Positions 53,019 to 62,366 are shown, numbered from the stretch's first letter. The stretch is DNA of 64,000 nucleotides from Gallibacter pasteurianus_A (GCA_963596005.1 CAVBJF010000002.1:1-64000), one strand, 5' to 3'. Numbers and translations are program-made. Notes: generated by a model not told the origin, from the letters alone.

Positions 53019-54289
53019 TTCCGTTGTCGACTAAAATGCGCCCAAGGACGCTAAAGGAATTTGTAGGGCAGGAGCACTTTTTATATAAGGGCTCCCTCCT
53101 TTATAATGCGATAAAAAACAAAACATTCGAGAATGCGATATTTTTTGGCCCGTCGGGTACGGGAAAGACGACGCTTGCACGCATTATCGCCCGTGAGATG
53201 GACGCCGATTTTATAGAAATAAATGCGGGGGTTGCAGGCATCAAAGAGCTAAAGGAAATAATAGAAAATGCGGAGCTGAAATTTTTCGGTTTGCAAAAGC
53301 AAAAGACGTATGTCTATGTTGACGAGTTTCACAGATGGAACAAGTTGCAGCAGGATACGCTTCTCAAAGCGCTTGAGGACGGGGTTTTGAGCTTCATAGG
53401 CAGTACGACTGAAAACCCGTATTTTGCCATAAACAATGCTGTGTTGAGCAGAGTCCATAGCATATACGAATTTAAACCACATACTCCGCAAAACATATGC
53501 AAAATATTGAAAAGAACATTGTCGGATGATGAAAAGGGCTTCGGCAGATTGAATATAAAATGTGACGACGATGTACTTATGCTTATGGCAAAAATGAATT
53601 CCGGAGATGCGAGGGTAGCACTCGATACGCTTGGCTTTATCATCGACAACATGGGAGATAAGGATGAGATTGACGAGAAGATGATTGAAGAAGCTATGCA
53701 GCAAAAAGCCTATTTTTATCATAAGGAGGATGATAAATACGATCTCCTATCGGCGTTACAAAAATCGATAAGAGGCTCAGACCCTGACGCGGCTATCCAT
53801 TATTTAGCGCGGCTGATTAAGGGCGGAGCCGATATTAAAATGATATCAAGGAGGCTTCTTGTCATAGCAAGCGAGGATGTGGGAATGGCATATCCTCAGG
53901 CGATAAGTATTGTCAATGCGTGTGTGCAGGCGGCACTTATAGTAGGATATCCCGAGGCACAGATAAACTTGGCACAGGCGGTTATAACTATGGCAGCTGC
54001 ACCGAAGTCAAACAGATCATATATGGCATTCCTTGAAGCAAGCAGTGACTTAGAAAAGTTTGACGGACTCGAGATCCCGCTTCACATACGCGACAGTCAC
54101 TATTCCGGTGCGAGCAAAAGAGGTATAGGCATCGGATACAAATATCCGCATGATTACGGCGGATATGTAAAGCAGCAGTATCTGCCGGATGCGTTATATG
54201 AGGCAAATAAAAAATATTACGAGCCGACAAATAACGGCACAGAAAAAGCGTTTAAACAATATCTTGAAGAAATTAAAAAAAGAAAATAA
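53015..54289 (+). CDS. rarA: Replication-associated recombination protein A (RarA/MgsA), AAA ATPase
   Basis: RarA acts at stalled replication forks with SSB. The 424-residue AAA+ protein starts with LSTKMRPRTLKEFVGQEH and has Walker A FGPSGTGKTT (about 48-57), the box YVDEFHRWNKLQQD in the Walker B position, sensor 1 GSTTENP, and a C-terminal MgsA-type domain (GSDPDAAIHYLARLIKGG, ASEDVGMAYPQA). Its start overlaps the DUF308 gene (ATGA), so translation is coupled. Confidence 0.95.
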   Translation: MIPLSTKMRPRTLKEFVGQEHFLYKGSLLYNAIKNKTFENAIFFGPSGTGKTTLARIIAREMDADFIEINAGVAGIKELKEIIENAELKFFGLQKQKTYVYVDEFHRWNKLQQDTLLKALEDGVLSFIGSTTENPYFAINNAVLSRVHSIYEFKPHTPQNICKILKRTLSDDEKGFGRLNIKCDDDVLMLMAKMNSGDARVALDTLGFIIDNMGDKDEIDEKMIEEAMQQKAYFYHKEDDKYDLLSALQKSIRGSDPDAAIHYLARLIKGGADIKMISRRLLVIASEDVGMAYPQAISIVNACVQAALIVGYPEAQINLAQAVITMAAAPKSNRSYMAFLEASSDLEKFDGLEIPLHIRDSHYSGASKRGIGIGYKYPHDYGGYVKQQYLPDALYEANKKYYEPTNNGTEKAFKQYLEEIKKRK

Positions 54290-54334
54290 GTTACAGGTAG
54301 TATAGGAAATAGTAAAACAGGGTGAATTAGTAGG

Positions 54335-56314
54335 ATGGCAATGCGAGAAATTATAAGAGCAGAGCACAGCGGCTTTTGCTTTGGGGTAAAGCAGGCGATT
54401 GAAAAAGCGCAAAACGAAGCAAAAATATCGAATAAAAAGATATACAGCATGGGACCGCTCATTCATAATAAGATGGTTACAGACAATCTTGAAAAGCAGG
54501 GTATATTTATCATAGACACTCTCGACGGATTGCAGGCCGGAGATAAAGTCATAATCCGCTCGCACGGGATAGCAAAAAGATTTTACGACGAGGCGACAGG
54601 GAGGGGTATCGAGATTATTGATGCGACATGCCCATATGTAAAGCGAATACATAAGCTTGTCTTTGATGCACATGCAAATGGGAAAAGCATTGTCATAGTC
54701 GGTGATGAAAAACACCCTGAAGTGCAGGGAATAAACGGCTGGTGTGAAAACAGCGCGGTCGTTTTAAATGAGCCAAGAGAGGTAAAAGAAGACGATATTT
54801 TTGTAGTTGCACAAACGACTATACGTAAGGAAAAATTTGATGAGATTGTCGAAAAAATTGAGTGCAACAATGATGAGGTACAGGTGGAAAATACAATCTG
54901 CGATGCGACCTCAAAGAGACAGGAGGCATGCGCAAAAACAGCGAGAAATGTCGAGGCGATGCTCGTGATCGGTGATAAAAAAAGCTCTAATACAAAGAAG
55001 TTATATGAAATAGCCGCTAAAAATTGCAAAAACGCCTTTTTTATAGATGATATAGCAAATTTACCATTGAAAGAAACCGCAAAATATAATAAAATAGGGG
55101 TAGCGGCGGGTGCATCGACGCCCGAAAACGCAATTAAGGAGGTTATTGCAAACATGAGTGAGAATATCACCAGAGAAGAGACCATGCTCGATTACATGGA
55201 AGAGATTGAAAAATCTCTGAGACTGCCAAGAAGCGGTGAGTTAGTTACAGGTAAGGTTCATCAGATTACAGACAAAGAGATTATAGTAAATCTTGGATGC
55301 AAAAAGGACGGAGCTATTCCTGTAAGCGAAGTTACACTCGAGGAAGGTCAAACACTAAAAGACGTTTTCCACGAGGGAGATGAAGTCACAGCAAAGGTTT
55401 TAAAGACAGATGATGGCGACGGAACTATTTTATTATCTAAAAAGAAATTAGAGGCTACAAAGCATTGGGAAGAAATAAACCAAGCTTATGAAGATAAATC
55501 TTTAATAGATGTTAACGTAGTTAGACAAGTCAACGGCGGAGTTATTGCAAGCTACAAGCAAGTACAGGGATTTATTCCTTTGTCACAGCTCTCTGATAAG
55601 TTTGTAGAAAATCCGGCAGAATTTATCGGCCAGACTTTATCAGTAAAAGTTTCAAGAGTTGATCAGAGAAGAGGCAAAGCTGTATTTTCTCATAAGGCAA
55701 GGCTTTTGGAGGAAAGACAAAAGGCTCTTGAAGAAATTTGGAACAGCATTAATGTCGGCGATATCGTAGAAGGTAAAGTAATGAGATTTACAGACTACGG
55801 TGCATTTGTTGATATCGGCGGACTTGATGGATTGCTTCACATTTCTGAGATATCTTGGGGTAAGTTGAGACATCCTCAGGAAGCTTTGGAAATCGGCCAG
55901 ACAATCAATGTCAAGATACTTTCGATGAATACAGAGAAAGGCAAAGTTTCACTTGGTCTAAAGCAGACAATTCCGGAACCTTGGACAGTGATAGACGAAA
56001 ATTATCAGGTTGGACAGGTTGTCGAGGGCAAGGTTGTACAGATCAAAGAATACGGTTGCTTTGTTGAACTTGAGCCGGGTCTTGACGGACTTGTACACAT
56101 TTCAGAGGTATCGCATAAGAGAGTTGCTGATATAAATGACGAGCTCAATGTAGGAGACAAGGTTGAGGCTAAGATCCTTGATATTGACAAGGAGAGGAAG
56201 AGAATCAGCTTGAGCATCAAGCAGACTACAGAGCCACCTGCAAAGGAAGAAAAAGCAGAGCCTGTCGAAGAGGTTGAGATGGAGGAAACTGCAGAAGCAA
56301 CAGAGGCAGAATAA
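54335..56314 (+). CDS. ispH-rpsA: Fusion of IspH (HMBPP reductase) and ribosomal protein S1
   Basis: The N-terminal part (about 1-280) is the [4Fe-4S] enzyme HMBPP reductase, the last MEP-pathway step. Its motifs are SGFCFGV (Cys15), GPLIHNKMV, RSHG, DATCPYV and the third cysteine in TICDATSKRQ. From about 300 on come four S1 RNA-binding repeats, the clearest being GKVMRFTDYGAFVDIGGLDG and GKVVQIKEYGCFVELEPGLDG. A Glu-rich tail ends the 659-residue protein. Such fusions are widespread in Clostridia. ATG 54341 is an alternative start two codons downstream. A terminator follows. Confidence 0.95.
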   Translation: MAMREIIRAEHSGFCFGVKQAIEKAQNEAKISNKKIYSMGPLIHNKMVTDNLEKQGIFIIDTLDGLQAGDKVIIRSHGIAKRFYDEATGRGIEIIDATCPYVKRIHKLVFDAHANGKSIVIVGDEKHPEVQGINGWCENSAVVLNEPREVKEDDIFVVAQTTIRKEKFDEIVEKIECNNDEVQVENTICDATSKRQEACAKTARNVEAMLVIGDKKSSNTKKLYEIAAKNCKNAFFIDDIANLPLKETAKYNKIGVAAGASTPENAIKEVIANMSENITREETMLDYMEEIEKSLRLPRSGELVTGKVHQITDKEIIVNLGCKKDGAIPVSEVTLEEGQTLKDVFHEGDEVTAKVLKTDDGDGTILLSKKKLEATKHWEEINQAYEDKSLIDVNVVRQVNGGVIASYKQVQGFIPLSQLSDKFVENPAEFIGQTLSVKVSRVDQRRGKAVFSHKARLLEERQKALEEIWNSINVGDIVEGKVMRFTDYGAFVDIGGLDGLLHISEISWGKLRHPQEALEIGQTINVKILSMNTEKGKVSLGLKQTIPEPWTVIDENYQVGQVVEGKVVQIKEYGCFVELEPGLDGLVHISEVSHKRVADINDELNVGDKVEAKILDIDKERKRISLSIKQTTEPPAKEEKAEPVEEVEMEETAEATEAE

Positions 56315-56328
56315 TAAAAAAGACATAG

Positions 56329-56358
56329 AACTCGCACTGTAAAATGTGCGAGTTTTTT
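56329..56358 (+). terminator. Intrinsic terminator after ispH-rpsA
   Basis: AACTCGCAC (56329-56337) and GTGCGAGTT (56346-56354) form a 9-bp perfect stem, with TTTTTT overlapping and following the right arm. Confidence 0.87.
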
Positions 56359-56366
56359 ATTGAGTA

Positions 56367-56375
56367 TGTTATAAT
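56367..56375 (+). promoter_or_regulatory. Extended -10 promoter of the phosphopantetheinyl transferase operon
   Basis: TGTTATAAT lies immediately after the preceding terminator. No clear -35 is present. Confidence 0.5.
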
Positions 56376-56430
56376 ATAGGGGATAAAATTTAATTGCAAA
56401 TAACAGTAATATTGATAAGGGGAAAACCAA

Positions 56431-57024
56431 ATGCACATCCTCATAAATAGGGCATACAATAAAAACAGTGACGAGCTTTTGAGAAAAGCCATATTTTTGT
56501 ATTGTCAAGAAAAAAACGCAAAAGATGAAAATGCATATGACAGACAAAATAGGCAGGACATACAGATCGTGCGTGAGGACGGCAAAAAGCCGTATATAAA
56601 GGATAGCAATATTAAATTTAACATAAGCCATACAGGTGATATTTTTGTGTGTGCAATAGATGATACAGAGGTAGGAATAGATGTGCAGGCGACGCTTTTG
56701 GAAGGAAAAGAGAAGTATCAAGAAGAGCAAAAGCTTTATAAACTTTCAGAAAAATATTTTACAGAAAACGAACATTCGTTTATAATGAAAAACGGCACGA
56801 AGGCTTTTTTCGATATTTGGACATATAAAGAAGCTTATACAAAATTGCTTGGCAAGAGCATTTTTTATGCAATAAAAAATATCGAAACGGTTGAAGCAGG
56901 TGAGCTGAGAGATGTCATAGGCGATGTCTATATGACTAGGATATGCATTCACGACGCCTCAAATATTGTATGTGCTGTGGCAAGCTATAGAAAGGATACA
57001 AAAATATGTCTAAGAGAAATTTAG
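56431..57024 (+). CDS. 4'-phosphopantetheinyl transferase (Sfp type)
   Basis: This enzyme transfers the phosphopantetheine arm of CoA to a carrier protein. The 197-residue product has the superfamily motifs FNISHTGDIFVCAI, EVGIDVQ (Mg-binding Asp region) and FFDIWTYKEAYTKLLGKS (W-x-x-KEA). It is Sfp-like in length rather than the short AcpS form; the carrier protein is unknown. AAGGGGA lies upstream of the ATG. It overlaps the transporter gene by 19 bp. Confidence 0.88.
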   Translation: MHILINRAYNKNSDELLRKAIFLYCQEKNAKDENAYDRQNRQDIQIVREDGKKPYIKDSNIKFNISHTGDIFVCAIDDTEVGIDVQATLLEGKEKYQEEQKLYKLSEKYFTENEHSFIMKNGTKAFFDIWTYKEAYTKLLGKSIFYAIKNIETVEAGELRDVIGDVYMTRICIHDASNIVCAVASYRKDTKICLREI

Positions 57025-57959
57025 CGAGTGCATATATCGCGGCGGTGATATTTACAATATTGACAGGCTTTTCGTTTTTGGGAATAAAGCAATGTCAGGG
57101 CGACGGCAATCAGCTTGCGATATTGACATACAGGTACAACTTCGCTTTTATATTTGCACTCCTTGTTTGGATATTTGGCATATTTAAAAGCAATCTAAAA
57201 AAAAGCAGAGGCAAGAGCAAGCGAAAAGGACTTTTGGCCGTTACGGCGCTTGCATATATAAGCTTTATGATATTTCAGGTTGTGGGTATTTTTTACACAA
57301 CATCGATAGTCGGCTCTATCATATTTGCCATAACGCCGATAATAGTCCAGATAATCGCGGCAGTAGTCCTAAAGGAACACAGCAATTTCAAACAAAACAT
57401 ATTTGTGATACTCACGATAGCAGCTTTAATATATATGATTTTAGCGGGAGCAAACCAGCTTGAGTTTAGCTATAAGGGCGTCATATATCTCATGCTTGCA
57501 AATGTTTCAATGGCTATTTCAAATATCGGGATGCGTTATTTGAGAAATGATTTTACGCCATTTGATATTTCAATGGTAATATCCGTTTTGGGATTTTTAA
57601 TTTTCAATATTTTGACCGTGGCAATAGGGATAAAAACAGGCAATCTCTCTGATTATTTTGAGCCGCTAAAGAATATTAAATTCTTGATAGGCACAGCATA
57701 TCTAGGAGTCGGCTGTATACTCATAACATCACAACTTTTGTCATATATGCTCTCTAAATTGCCTGCTATCAATGCTACGATATTTGGCAATGTCGGCACT
57801 GCAATTTCAATCGTAGCAGGTATATTTATACTTGGCGAACCGTTTTATATATATCATTTTATTTGCAGTATGGTTATAATCGTAGGAGTAATCGGGGTGA
57901 GTGTTTGTGGAGATAATGGAAAGAGCGGCAAGACATCTTGCGACAAGACCGAGAAGTGA
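57006..57959 (+). CDS. EamA/DMT-family transporter
   Basis: This 317-residue membrane protein has ten predicted helices in two EamA repeats (first ending near YMILAGANQ, second from ISNIGMRYL to VIIVGVIGVSV). The substrate cannot be told from sequence. It overlaps the genes on both sides, so it is part of one translationally coupled run. Confidence 0.88.
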   Translation: MSKRNLASAYIAAVIFTILTGFSFLGIKQCQGDGNQLAILTYRYNFAFIFALLVWIFGIFKSNLKKSRGKSKRKGLLAVTALAYISFMIFQVVGIFYTTSIVGSIIFAITPIIVQIIAAVVLKEHSNFKQNIFVILTIAALIYMILAGANQLEFSYKGVIYLMLANVSMAISNIGMRYLRNDFTPFDISMVISVLGFLIFNILTVAIGIKTGNLSDYFEPLKNIKFLIGTAYLGVGCILITSQLLSYMLSKLPAINATIFGNVGTAISIVAGIFILGEPFYIYHFICSMVIIVGVIGVSVCGDNGKSGKTSCDKTEK

Positions 57960-58383
57960 AAAAGAGCTTTACGAATATTTAGTCAAAAAGGGATATAAAA
58001 AAACAGAAATAGATAAGGCAATCGCTTTATTAAAGGGAAATAAATATATTGATGACAAGGCATATGCGGCTACATATTTCAGATATGCTCTCGGAAAGAA
58101 AAAGTCTGTTTTTAAGATACGGTATGAGTTAAAACAGAAAGGCATATCAGATGATAATATAGCGCAGGGAATTTATCTTTTTGAGGACGAAAATTCTGTT
58201 GACATAAAGGAGCTTGAGCTTCAAAACGCAGAGGCGGAAGCGCAAAAATACTTTGAAAGCAATTTTAAAGACAGAGAAAAGAAAAAAGCCTTAGACAAGA
58301 CGGCGCGAAGGCTTGCGAGCTTGGGTTATCCGTCATCCATGATATCGAGCATACTGGAGGGACTGTATGAAAGAAATTTATGA
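57907..58383 (+). CDS. recX: Regulatory protein RecX
   Basis: RecX binds and modulates RecA filaments. The product of about 158 residues is helical, with RPRSEKELYEYLVKKGY and the RecX signature YIDDKAYAATYFRYALGKKK. The start is uncertain because the gene begins inside the transporter gene: GTG 57907 has GGGGTG seven bases upstream and is preferred over GTG 57901 and ATG 57916. recA is not in the window. Confidence 0.88.
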   Translation: MEIMERAARHLATRPRSEKELYEYLVKKGYKKTEIDKAIALLKGNKYIDDKAYAATYFRYALGKKKSVFKIRYELKQKGISDDNIAQGIYLFEDENSVDIKELELQNAEAEAQKYFESNFKDREKKKALDKTARRLASLGYPSSMISSILEGLYERNL

Positions 58384-59047
58384 AAGGACATCACGGCTTA
58401 TAGGGGATGACGCCTTGGAAAAGATACGGAATGCAAACGTACTGCTTTTTGGACTTGGCGGTGTTGGAGGATATGTCGCGGAGGCCTTGTGCAGAGCCGG
58501 CATAGGAAATATTGCAATAGTTGATTGTGATTTTGTGGAAAGCTCAAATATAAACAGACAAATAATCGCTACTCAAAAAACGATAGGTGCTGCAAAGGCG
58601 GAGGTTTTTAAAAAGCGTATAGATGCTATAAATAGTGAGATAAATGTAGAGGCGCATCACATAAAATACTGTGAGAATACAAGGGCACAATTTGATTTTA
58701 CGAAATATGATTATATCGTGGATGCAATAGATGATGTGCCTGCGAAGATCGACATTATCTGTAGAGCAAAAGCAGAAAATGTAAAGATAATATCGTCTAT
58801 GGGCACAGGCAATAAGCTAAACGATAGGCTTTTACAGATAGATGATATACATAATACAAAGATATGTCCACTTGCAAAAGCGGTGAGAAAAGAATTAAAA
58901 AAGCGTGACGTAAAGGGTGTAAAGGTTGTATATTCGACGGAAGAGCCGATAAAAAAGCAATCTCCGCCGGGCACGATTTCATATGTGCCGGCAGTCGCAG
59001 GCCTGATGATCGCAGGAGAAGTGATTCGTGACATAATAGGTATGTAG
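58367..59047 (+). CDS. tcdA: ThiF/E1-like protein, probable tRNA threonylcarbamoyladenosine dehydratase (TcdA)
   Basis: This 226-residue ThiF-fold protein probably cyclises t6A37 of tRNA to ct6A. The N-terminal nucleotide loop is GLGGVGGYVAEAL, followed by the D-x-D-x-V-x-x-S-N-x-N-R-Q motif as DCDFVESSNINRQ, and SMGTGNKLND. TcdA and other ThiF proteins are similar, so the reaction is inferred from length and motif form. It overlaps recX by 17 bp. Confidence 0.85.
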   Translation: MKEIYERTSRLIGDDALEKIRNANVLLFGLGGVGGYVAEALCRAGIGNIAIVDCDFVESSNINRQIIATQKTIGAAKAEVFKKRIDAINSEINVEAHHIKYCENTRAQFDFTKYDYIVDAIDDVPAKIDIICRAKAENVKIISSMGTGNKLNDRLLQIDDIHNTKICPLAKAVRKELKKRDVKGVKVVYSTEEPIKKQSPPGTISYVPAVAGLMIAGEVIRDIIGM

Positions 59048-59111
59048 TTGTCAATAAAATACAATTAGCAAAACGTAAAAAATAAGAGGCATGAAAGGAA
59101 AAGGAACAAAG

Positions 59112-59873
59112 ATGGAAAATACAAGGAGCATAATTATTACAGGTGGTCCCACAAATGAGCCGATAGATGAGGTGATGAAGATAACTAATATGTCGACAGG
59201 CAATTTTTCAAAGGCACTTGCAAGGATATTTTTGGAAAACGGATACGATGTGACGCTCATATTAAACAAGAGTATATATAGAGAGGATGTACCTAAAAGG
59301 GTAAATCTTGTACTTGCCGAAACGACAGATGATATGATAGAGGCTATAAAGGAACAGACAAAAAAAGACAACTTTGACGCGTGTATTCACGCATCGGCTG
59401 TGGGCGATTATAAGGCGGACTTTTCATTTTTGATGCAGGATATGGCGGAGGAGATTTTTGCAAATATTAAGAGTGTGAAATCAGCGGAAGACATACTGAG
59501 CATTATGCAAAATCCGACATGCAAAATAGATAATAGCTCAAAAATAAGTAGTTATCAGTCAGATTTAACTGTAAAGCTCGGGCTTACACCGAAGATAATA
59601 TCAAGCCTCAGGGAATGGATGCCAAATACGCTTTTGATAGGCTGTAAGCTTCTTGAAAATGTGCCAAAGGAGGAGCTGTTTGAGGTGGCACAAAAGCTGT
59701 GCAATAAAAATAATATGGACTATATCATGGCAAACGATTTGGCGGACTTGAGGCACGGCAAAAAGGCGAGATATCTTGTGGACAAGAACGGATATACAGG
59801 CAGGACATTAGGCGATGCGACGGAGGTTTTTGAATTTGTTGCAGACAAATTGCATATAAAAACAAGGAGGTAA
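59112..59873 (+). CDS. coaB: Phosphopantothenate-cysteine ligase, stand-alone CoaB
   Basis: CoaB joins 4'-phosphopantothenate and cysteine in CoA synthesis. The 253-residue product corresponds to the DFP/CoaB domain alone: TGGPTNEPIDEVMKITNMS at the N terminus, an ASAVGDY motif and the MANDL segment. Stand-alone CoaB is found in streptococci and some clostridia, whereas most bacteria have a CoaBC fusion. ATG 59112 has AAGGAACAAAG upstream; an earlier in-frame ATG at 59091 is possible. coaC is not in the window. Confidence 0.87.
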   Translation: MENTRSIIITGGPTNEPIDEVMKITNMSTGNFSKALARIFLENGYDVTLILNKSIYREDVPKRVNLVLAETTDDMIEAIKEQTKKDNFDACIHASAVGDYKADFSFLMQDMAEEIFANIKSVKSAEDILSIMQNPTCKIDNSSKISSYQSDLTVKLGLTPKIISSLREWMPNTLLIGCKLLENVPKEELFEVAQKLCNKNNMDYIMANDLADLRHGKKARYLVDKNGYTGRTLGDATEVFEFVADKLHIKTRR

Positions 59874-59874
59874 T

Positions 59875-61176
59875 ATGCAAAATACAGTTATTTTAAATTT
59901 AGGCATCATAGTATTGATCGTAGGACTTGCTATAGTAGCTGTGCTTATCACAAAAAACATCCAAGCGACATCAAAGGCGGCTAAGGAAAACAGGGAAACA
60001 GCGGAAAGACAAATGGCGAAGGAATCAGAGCTTGCTATGATGATTTCCGAGGCACGAAAGGAAACAATAGAAACTACCGCAAATAATATAAAGCTGTTTG
60101 GCGATACGGTAGCAAAAAATCAAAAGCTTTCTATAGACAGTCAAAAGGAGACACTCGAGGAGATGTCGCAAAGACTCGACAGGCTGACAAAAGAAGTTGC
60201 AAGTCAACTCGAAAAAATGTATGAGGGCAATACAAAGCAGCTTGAGAATATAAGGGCAACGGTTGACGAAAAGTTGCAAAAAACATTGGAGGAGAGGATA
60301 GCCAAATCATTCAATAATGTGCAGGAACGTCTAGAGGCGGTTCATAAGGGACTTGGCGAGATGAAAACGCTTGCAGGTAGCGTAGGAGATTTAAAAAATA
60401 TCCTTTCTAGGACAAAAACAAGAGGTATCGTGGGAGAAATACAGCTTGCAGCTATTTTGGAGCAGGTTTTAGCGCCTGAACAGTATGTAGAAAATTTTGA
60501 AGCAAGAAAAGGCAAACGCGTCGAATTTGCGATAAAAATGCCGGGTGCTTCCGGTACAAATGATTTTGTATATTTGCCGATAGACTCTAAATTTCCATCA
60601 GAAAAGTATGAGAGAGTTAAAGCTGCATATGAAGCGGCGGATAAGGCAGAAATAGAAAAGTCGATAAAAGAGCTTAGGATTGCGATAAAGGAAGAAGCAA
60701 GAAAAATACATCAAGGCTATGTAAACCCTCCGCTTACAACAGATTTTGCGGTGATGTTTTTGCCGACTGAGGGGCTTTATGCAGAGGTTATAAGAACAGG
60801 AGTTGCCGAAGAGATACAAAGAGAATATAAGATAATGATAGCCGGTCCTATGAATATGGCGGCACTTCTAAATAGTTTGCAAATGGGATTCAAAACGCTT
60901 GCAATACAAAAAAGAAGTGGCGAGGTTTGGGATATTCTTGCAAAAACAAAGAAAGAATTTGAGAATTTTGAAGGCTTGCTTAGCAAGGTACAGAAAAAAA
61001 TTATCGATGCAAACAGTGACTTAGAAAAATTGGTCGGAGTTCGAACAAGACAGATAAACAGAGCGTTAAAGGATGTGGAGGCACCGACTGCGCTTTTAGA
61101 GGATACAAACGAAGCGGATATTATTGGGGATTACAGAGACGATGCTTTTGAAATCGTACAAGAGGGTGACAAGTGA
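59875..61176 (+). CDS. rmuC: DNA recombination protein RmuC
   Basis: RmuC-family proteins are thought to limit recombination at inverted repeats and have a nuclease-like core. The 433-residue protein has an N-terminal membrane anchor (about 7-27), a long coiled coil (about 35-165) and the RmuC domain (RGIVGEIQLAAILEQVLAPEQY, PIDSKFPSEKYE, FLPTEGLYAEV). AAGGAGG lies 4 bases before the ATG. It overlaps the next gene by 4 bp. Confidence 0.94.
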   Translation: MQNTVILNLGIIVLIVGLAIVAVLITKNIQATSKAAKENRETAERQMAKESELAMMISEARKETIETTANNIKLFGDTVAKNQKLSIDSQKETLEEMSQRLDRLTKEVASQLEKMYEGNTKQLENIRATVDEKLQKTLEERIAKSFNNVQERLEAVHKGLGEMKTLAGSVGDLKNILSRTKTRGIVGEIQLAAILEQVLAPEQYVENFEARKGKRVEFAIKMPGASGTNDFVYLPIDSKFPSEKYERVKAAYEAADKAEIEKSIKELRIAIKEEARKIHQGYVNPPLTTDFAVMFLPTEGLYAEVIRTGVAEEIQREYKIMIAGPMNMAALLNSLQMGFKTLAIQKRSGEVWDILAKTKKEFENFEGLLSKVQKKIIDANSDLEKLVGVRTRQINRALKDVEAPTALLEDTNEADIIGDYRDDAFEIVQEGDK

Positions 61177-61865
61177 GTATATATGCGATAGGAGATTTGC
61201 ATCTTTCACAGGATGTGCGCATTGATAAGCCTATGTGGGTTTTTGGCAGTGAATGGGCAGATCATCCAAACAGAGTAAAACGGAACTGGGAACAAAAGAT
61301 AACAGATGATGATACAGTCATAATTGCAGGCGATATATCGTGGGGACTGAAGCTCGACGAGGCTATAGCCGATTTGACATGGGTACATGAGCTCCCGGGC
61401 AAAAAAGTCTGCGTGAAAGGTAATCACGACTTATGGTGGAATGCGATAGGCAAGATAAATGCTTTGTTTGACGATATAACATTTTTACAAAACACAGCAT
61501 ATGAAACAGAGGATGCAGTTATATGCGGTACTCGTGGTTGGATTTGCCCAGGTAGCGATAATTTCGGTACGGATGACGAAAAAATCTACAAAAGAGAAGT
61601 GCTGCGTCTTGAAAATTCACTCATAGAGGGGCAAAAGACGGGAAAAGAGATAATAGGCGTCTTGCATTACCCGCCGACAAATGATAAAAATCAGCCGTCA
61701 GGCATTACAGAGCTGTTTGAAAAATATTCGGTGAAAAAGGTTGTTTACGGCCATTTGCACGCCGCCGATGCTGCTCGAAACAGAGAAGCTTTCAACATAA
61801 ACGGTGTGACATATAAACTAGTATCGCTTGATGCGCTAAGGGCTGAGCCTATCAAACTAAAATAG
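61173..61865 (+). CDS. Calcineurin-like metallophosphoesterase
   Basis: This 230-residue protein has all metal-binding motifs of the family: GDLHLS, GDISWG, GNHDLWW, an H in VLHYPP and GHLHA. The substrate is unknown. It begins with GTG 61173 within the end of rmuC (GTGA overlap) and shows no signal peptide. Confidence 0.9.
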   Translation: MSIYAIGDLHLSQDVRIDKPMWVFGSEWADHPNRVKRNWEQKITDDDTVIIAGDISWGLKLDEAIADLTWVHELPGKKVCVKGNHDLWWNAIGKINALFDDITFLQNTAYETEDAVICGTRGWICPGSDNFGTDDEKIYKREVLRLENSLIEGQKTGKEIIGVLHYPPTNDKNQPSGITELFEKYSVKKVVYGHLHAADAARNREAFNINGVTYKLVSLDALRAEPIKLK

Positions 61866-61873
61866 AGATAAAT

Positions 61874-61902
61874 TTGACTTGAGACTAAAAATCCTGTAAA
61901 AT
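61874..61902 (+). promoter_or_regulatory. Sigma-A promoter placed directly at a start codon
   Basis: TTGACT (61874-61879), a 17-base spacer and TAAAAT (61897-61902). Only seven bases separate the -10 element from ATG 61910, so transcription should begin at or next to the start codon. Confidence 0.68.
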
Positions 61903-61909
61903 CTTTAAC

Positions 61910-62257
61910 ATGGATACGAAAAAGAAGGTTACAGTTGCATTTTTAGCAATATTGATTATATTATCACTAATTGCTATGCCATTTGTATGTAATGATATTT
62001 CGACTGACGAGGAGGCATTTAAAACGGTTGTAGTTGAAGCAACCGAAGAGAATGTGCAAAAAGTTGAAGTCGAGACAAATGTTACAGCGCAAGATGTGCA
62101 GGTCGAAAAGGTAGACCCGTCGGTGAGCGAAAAAATTGCTACAAAGTTGCACACACCGAGAGAAACATTGATTTTCTTTGGTAGCATTATAGTAGTGGTT
62201 TTAGTATTATTATTGATTACAATATTATTTTCAGTACGGAAAAGTAAAAAGGATTAG
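61910..62257 (+). CDS. Small membrane protein of unknown function, leaderless-mRNA candidate
   Basis: This 115-residue protein has a basic start and a hydrophobic segment at about 8-27. An acidic exported stretch rich in Val, Glu and Thr follows (about 28-85), then a second membrane segment (about 87-108) and a basic tail. Helices and charges suggest both termini in the cytoplasm and a loop outside. I do not recognise a family. No ribosome binding site precedes ATG 61910, and the predicted transcription start coincides with it. It has its own promoter and terminator. Confidence 0.7.
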   Translation: MDTKKKVTVAFLAILIILSLIAMPFVCNDISTDEEAFKTVVVEATEENVQKVEVETNVTAQDVQVEKVDPSVSEKIATKLHTPRETLIFFGSIIVVVLVLLLITILFSVRKSKKD

Positions 62258-62259
62258 GG

Positions 62260-62290
62260 GTGTCTTGAGGTTTCAAGGCGCTTTTTTCTT
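62260..62290 (+). terminator. Intrinsic terminator after the small membrane protein gene
   Basis: GTGTCTTG and CAAGGCGC form an 8-bp stem with two G-U pairs, loop AGGTTT, followed by TTTTTTCTTTT. Confidence 0.72.
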
Positions 62291-62296
62291 TTGTGG

Positions 62297-62325
62297 TTGC
62301 AAATTTGAGGGAAAGGGTATACAAT
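62297..62325 (+). promoter_or_regulatory. Probable promoter of topA
   Basis: TTGCAA (62297-62302), 17 bases, TACAAT (62320-62325). Confidence 0.5.
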
Positions 62326-62366
62326 TTTGCGATATAAGAAATTTAATTCACAAAGGGAGCGAATTT

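Noticed and set aside
54583..55185. A 200-residue minus-strand frame inside ispH-rpsA
   Set aside because: It is antisense to the well-conserved IspH domain; no ribosome binding site or recognisable motif.
56005..56730. A 241-residue minus-strand frame across the end of ispH-rpsA, a terminator and the phosphopantetheinyl transferase gene
   Set aside because: It spans two conserved genes and an intrinsic terminator, and the residue pattern is low-complexity shadow sequence.
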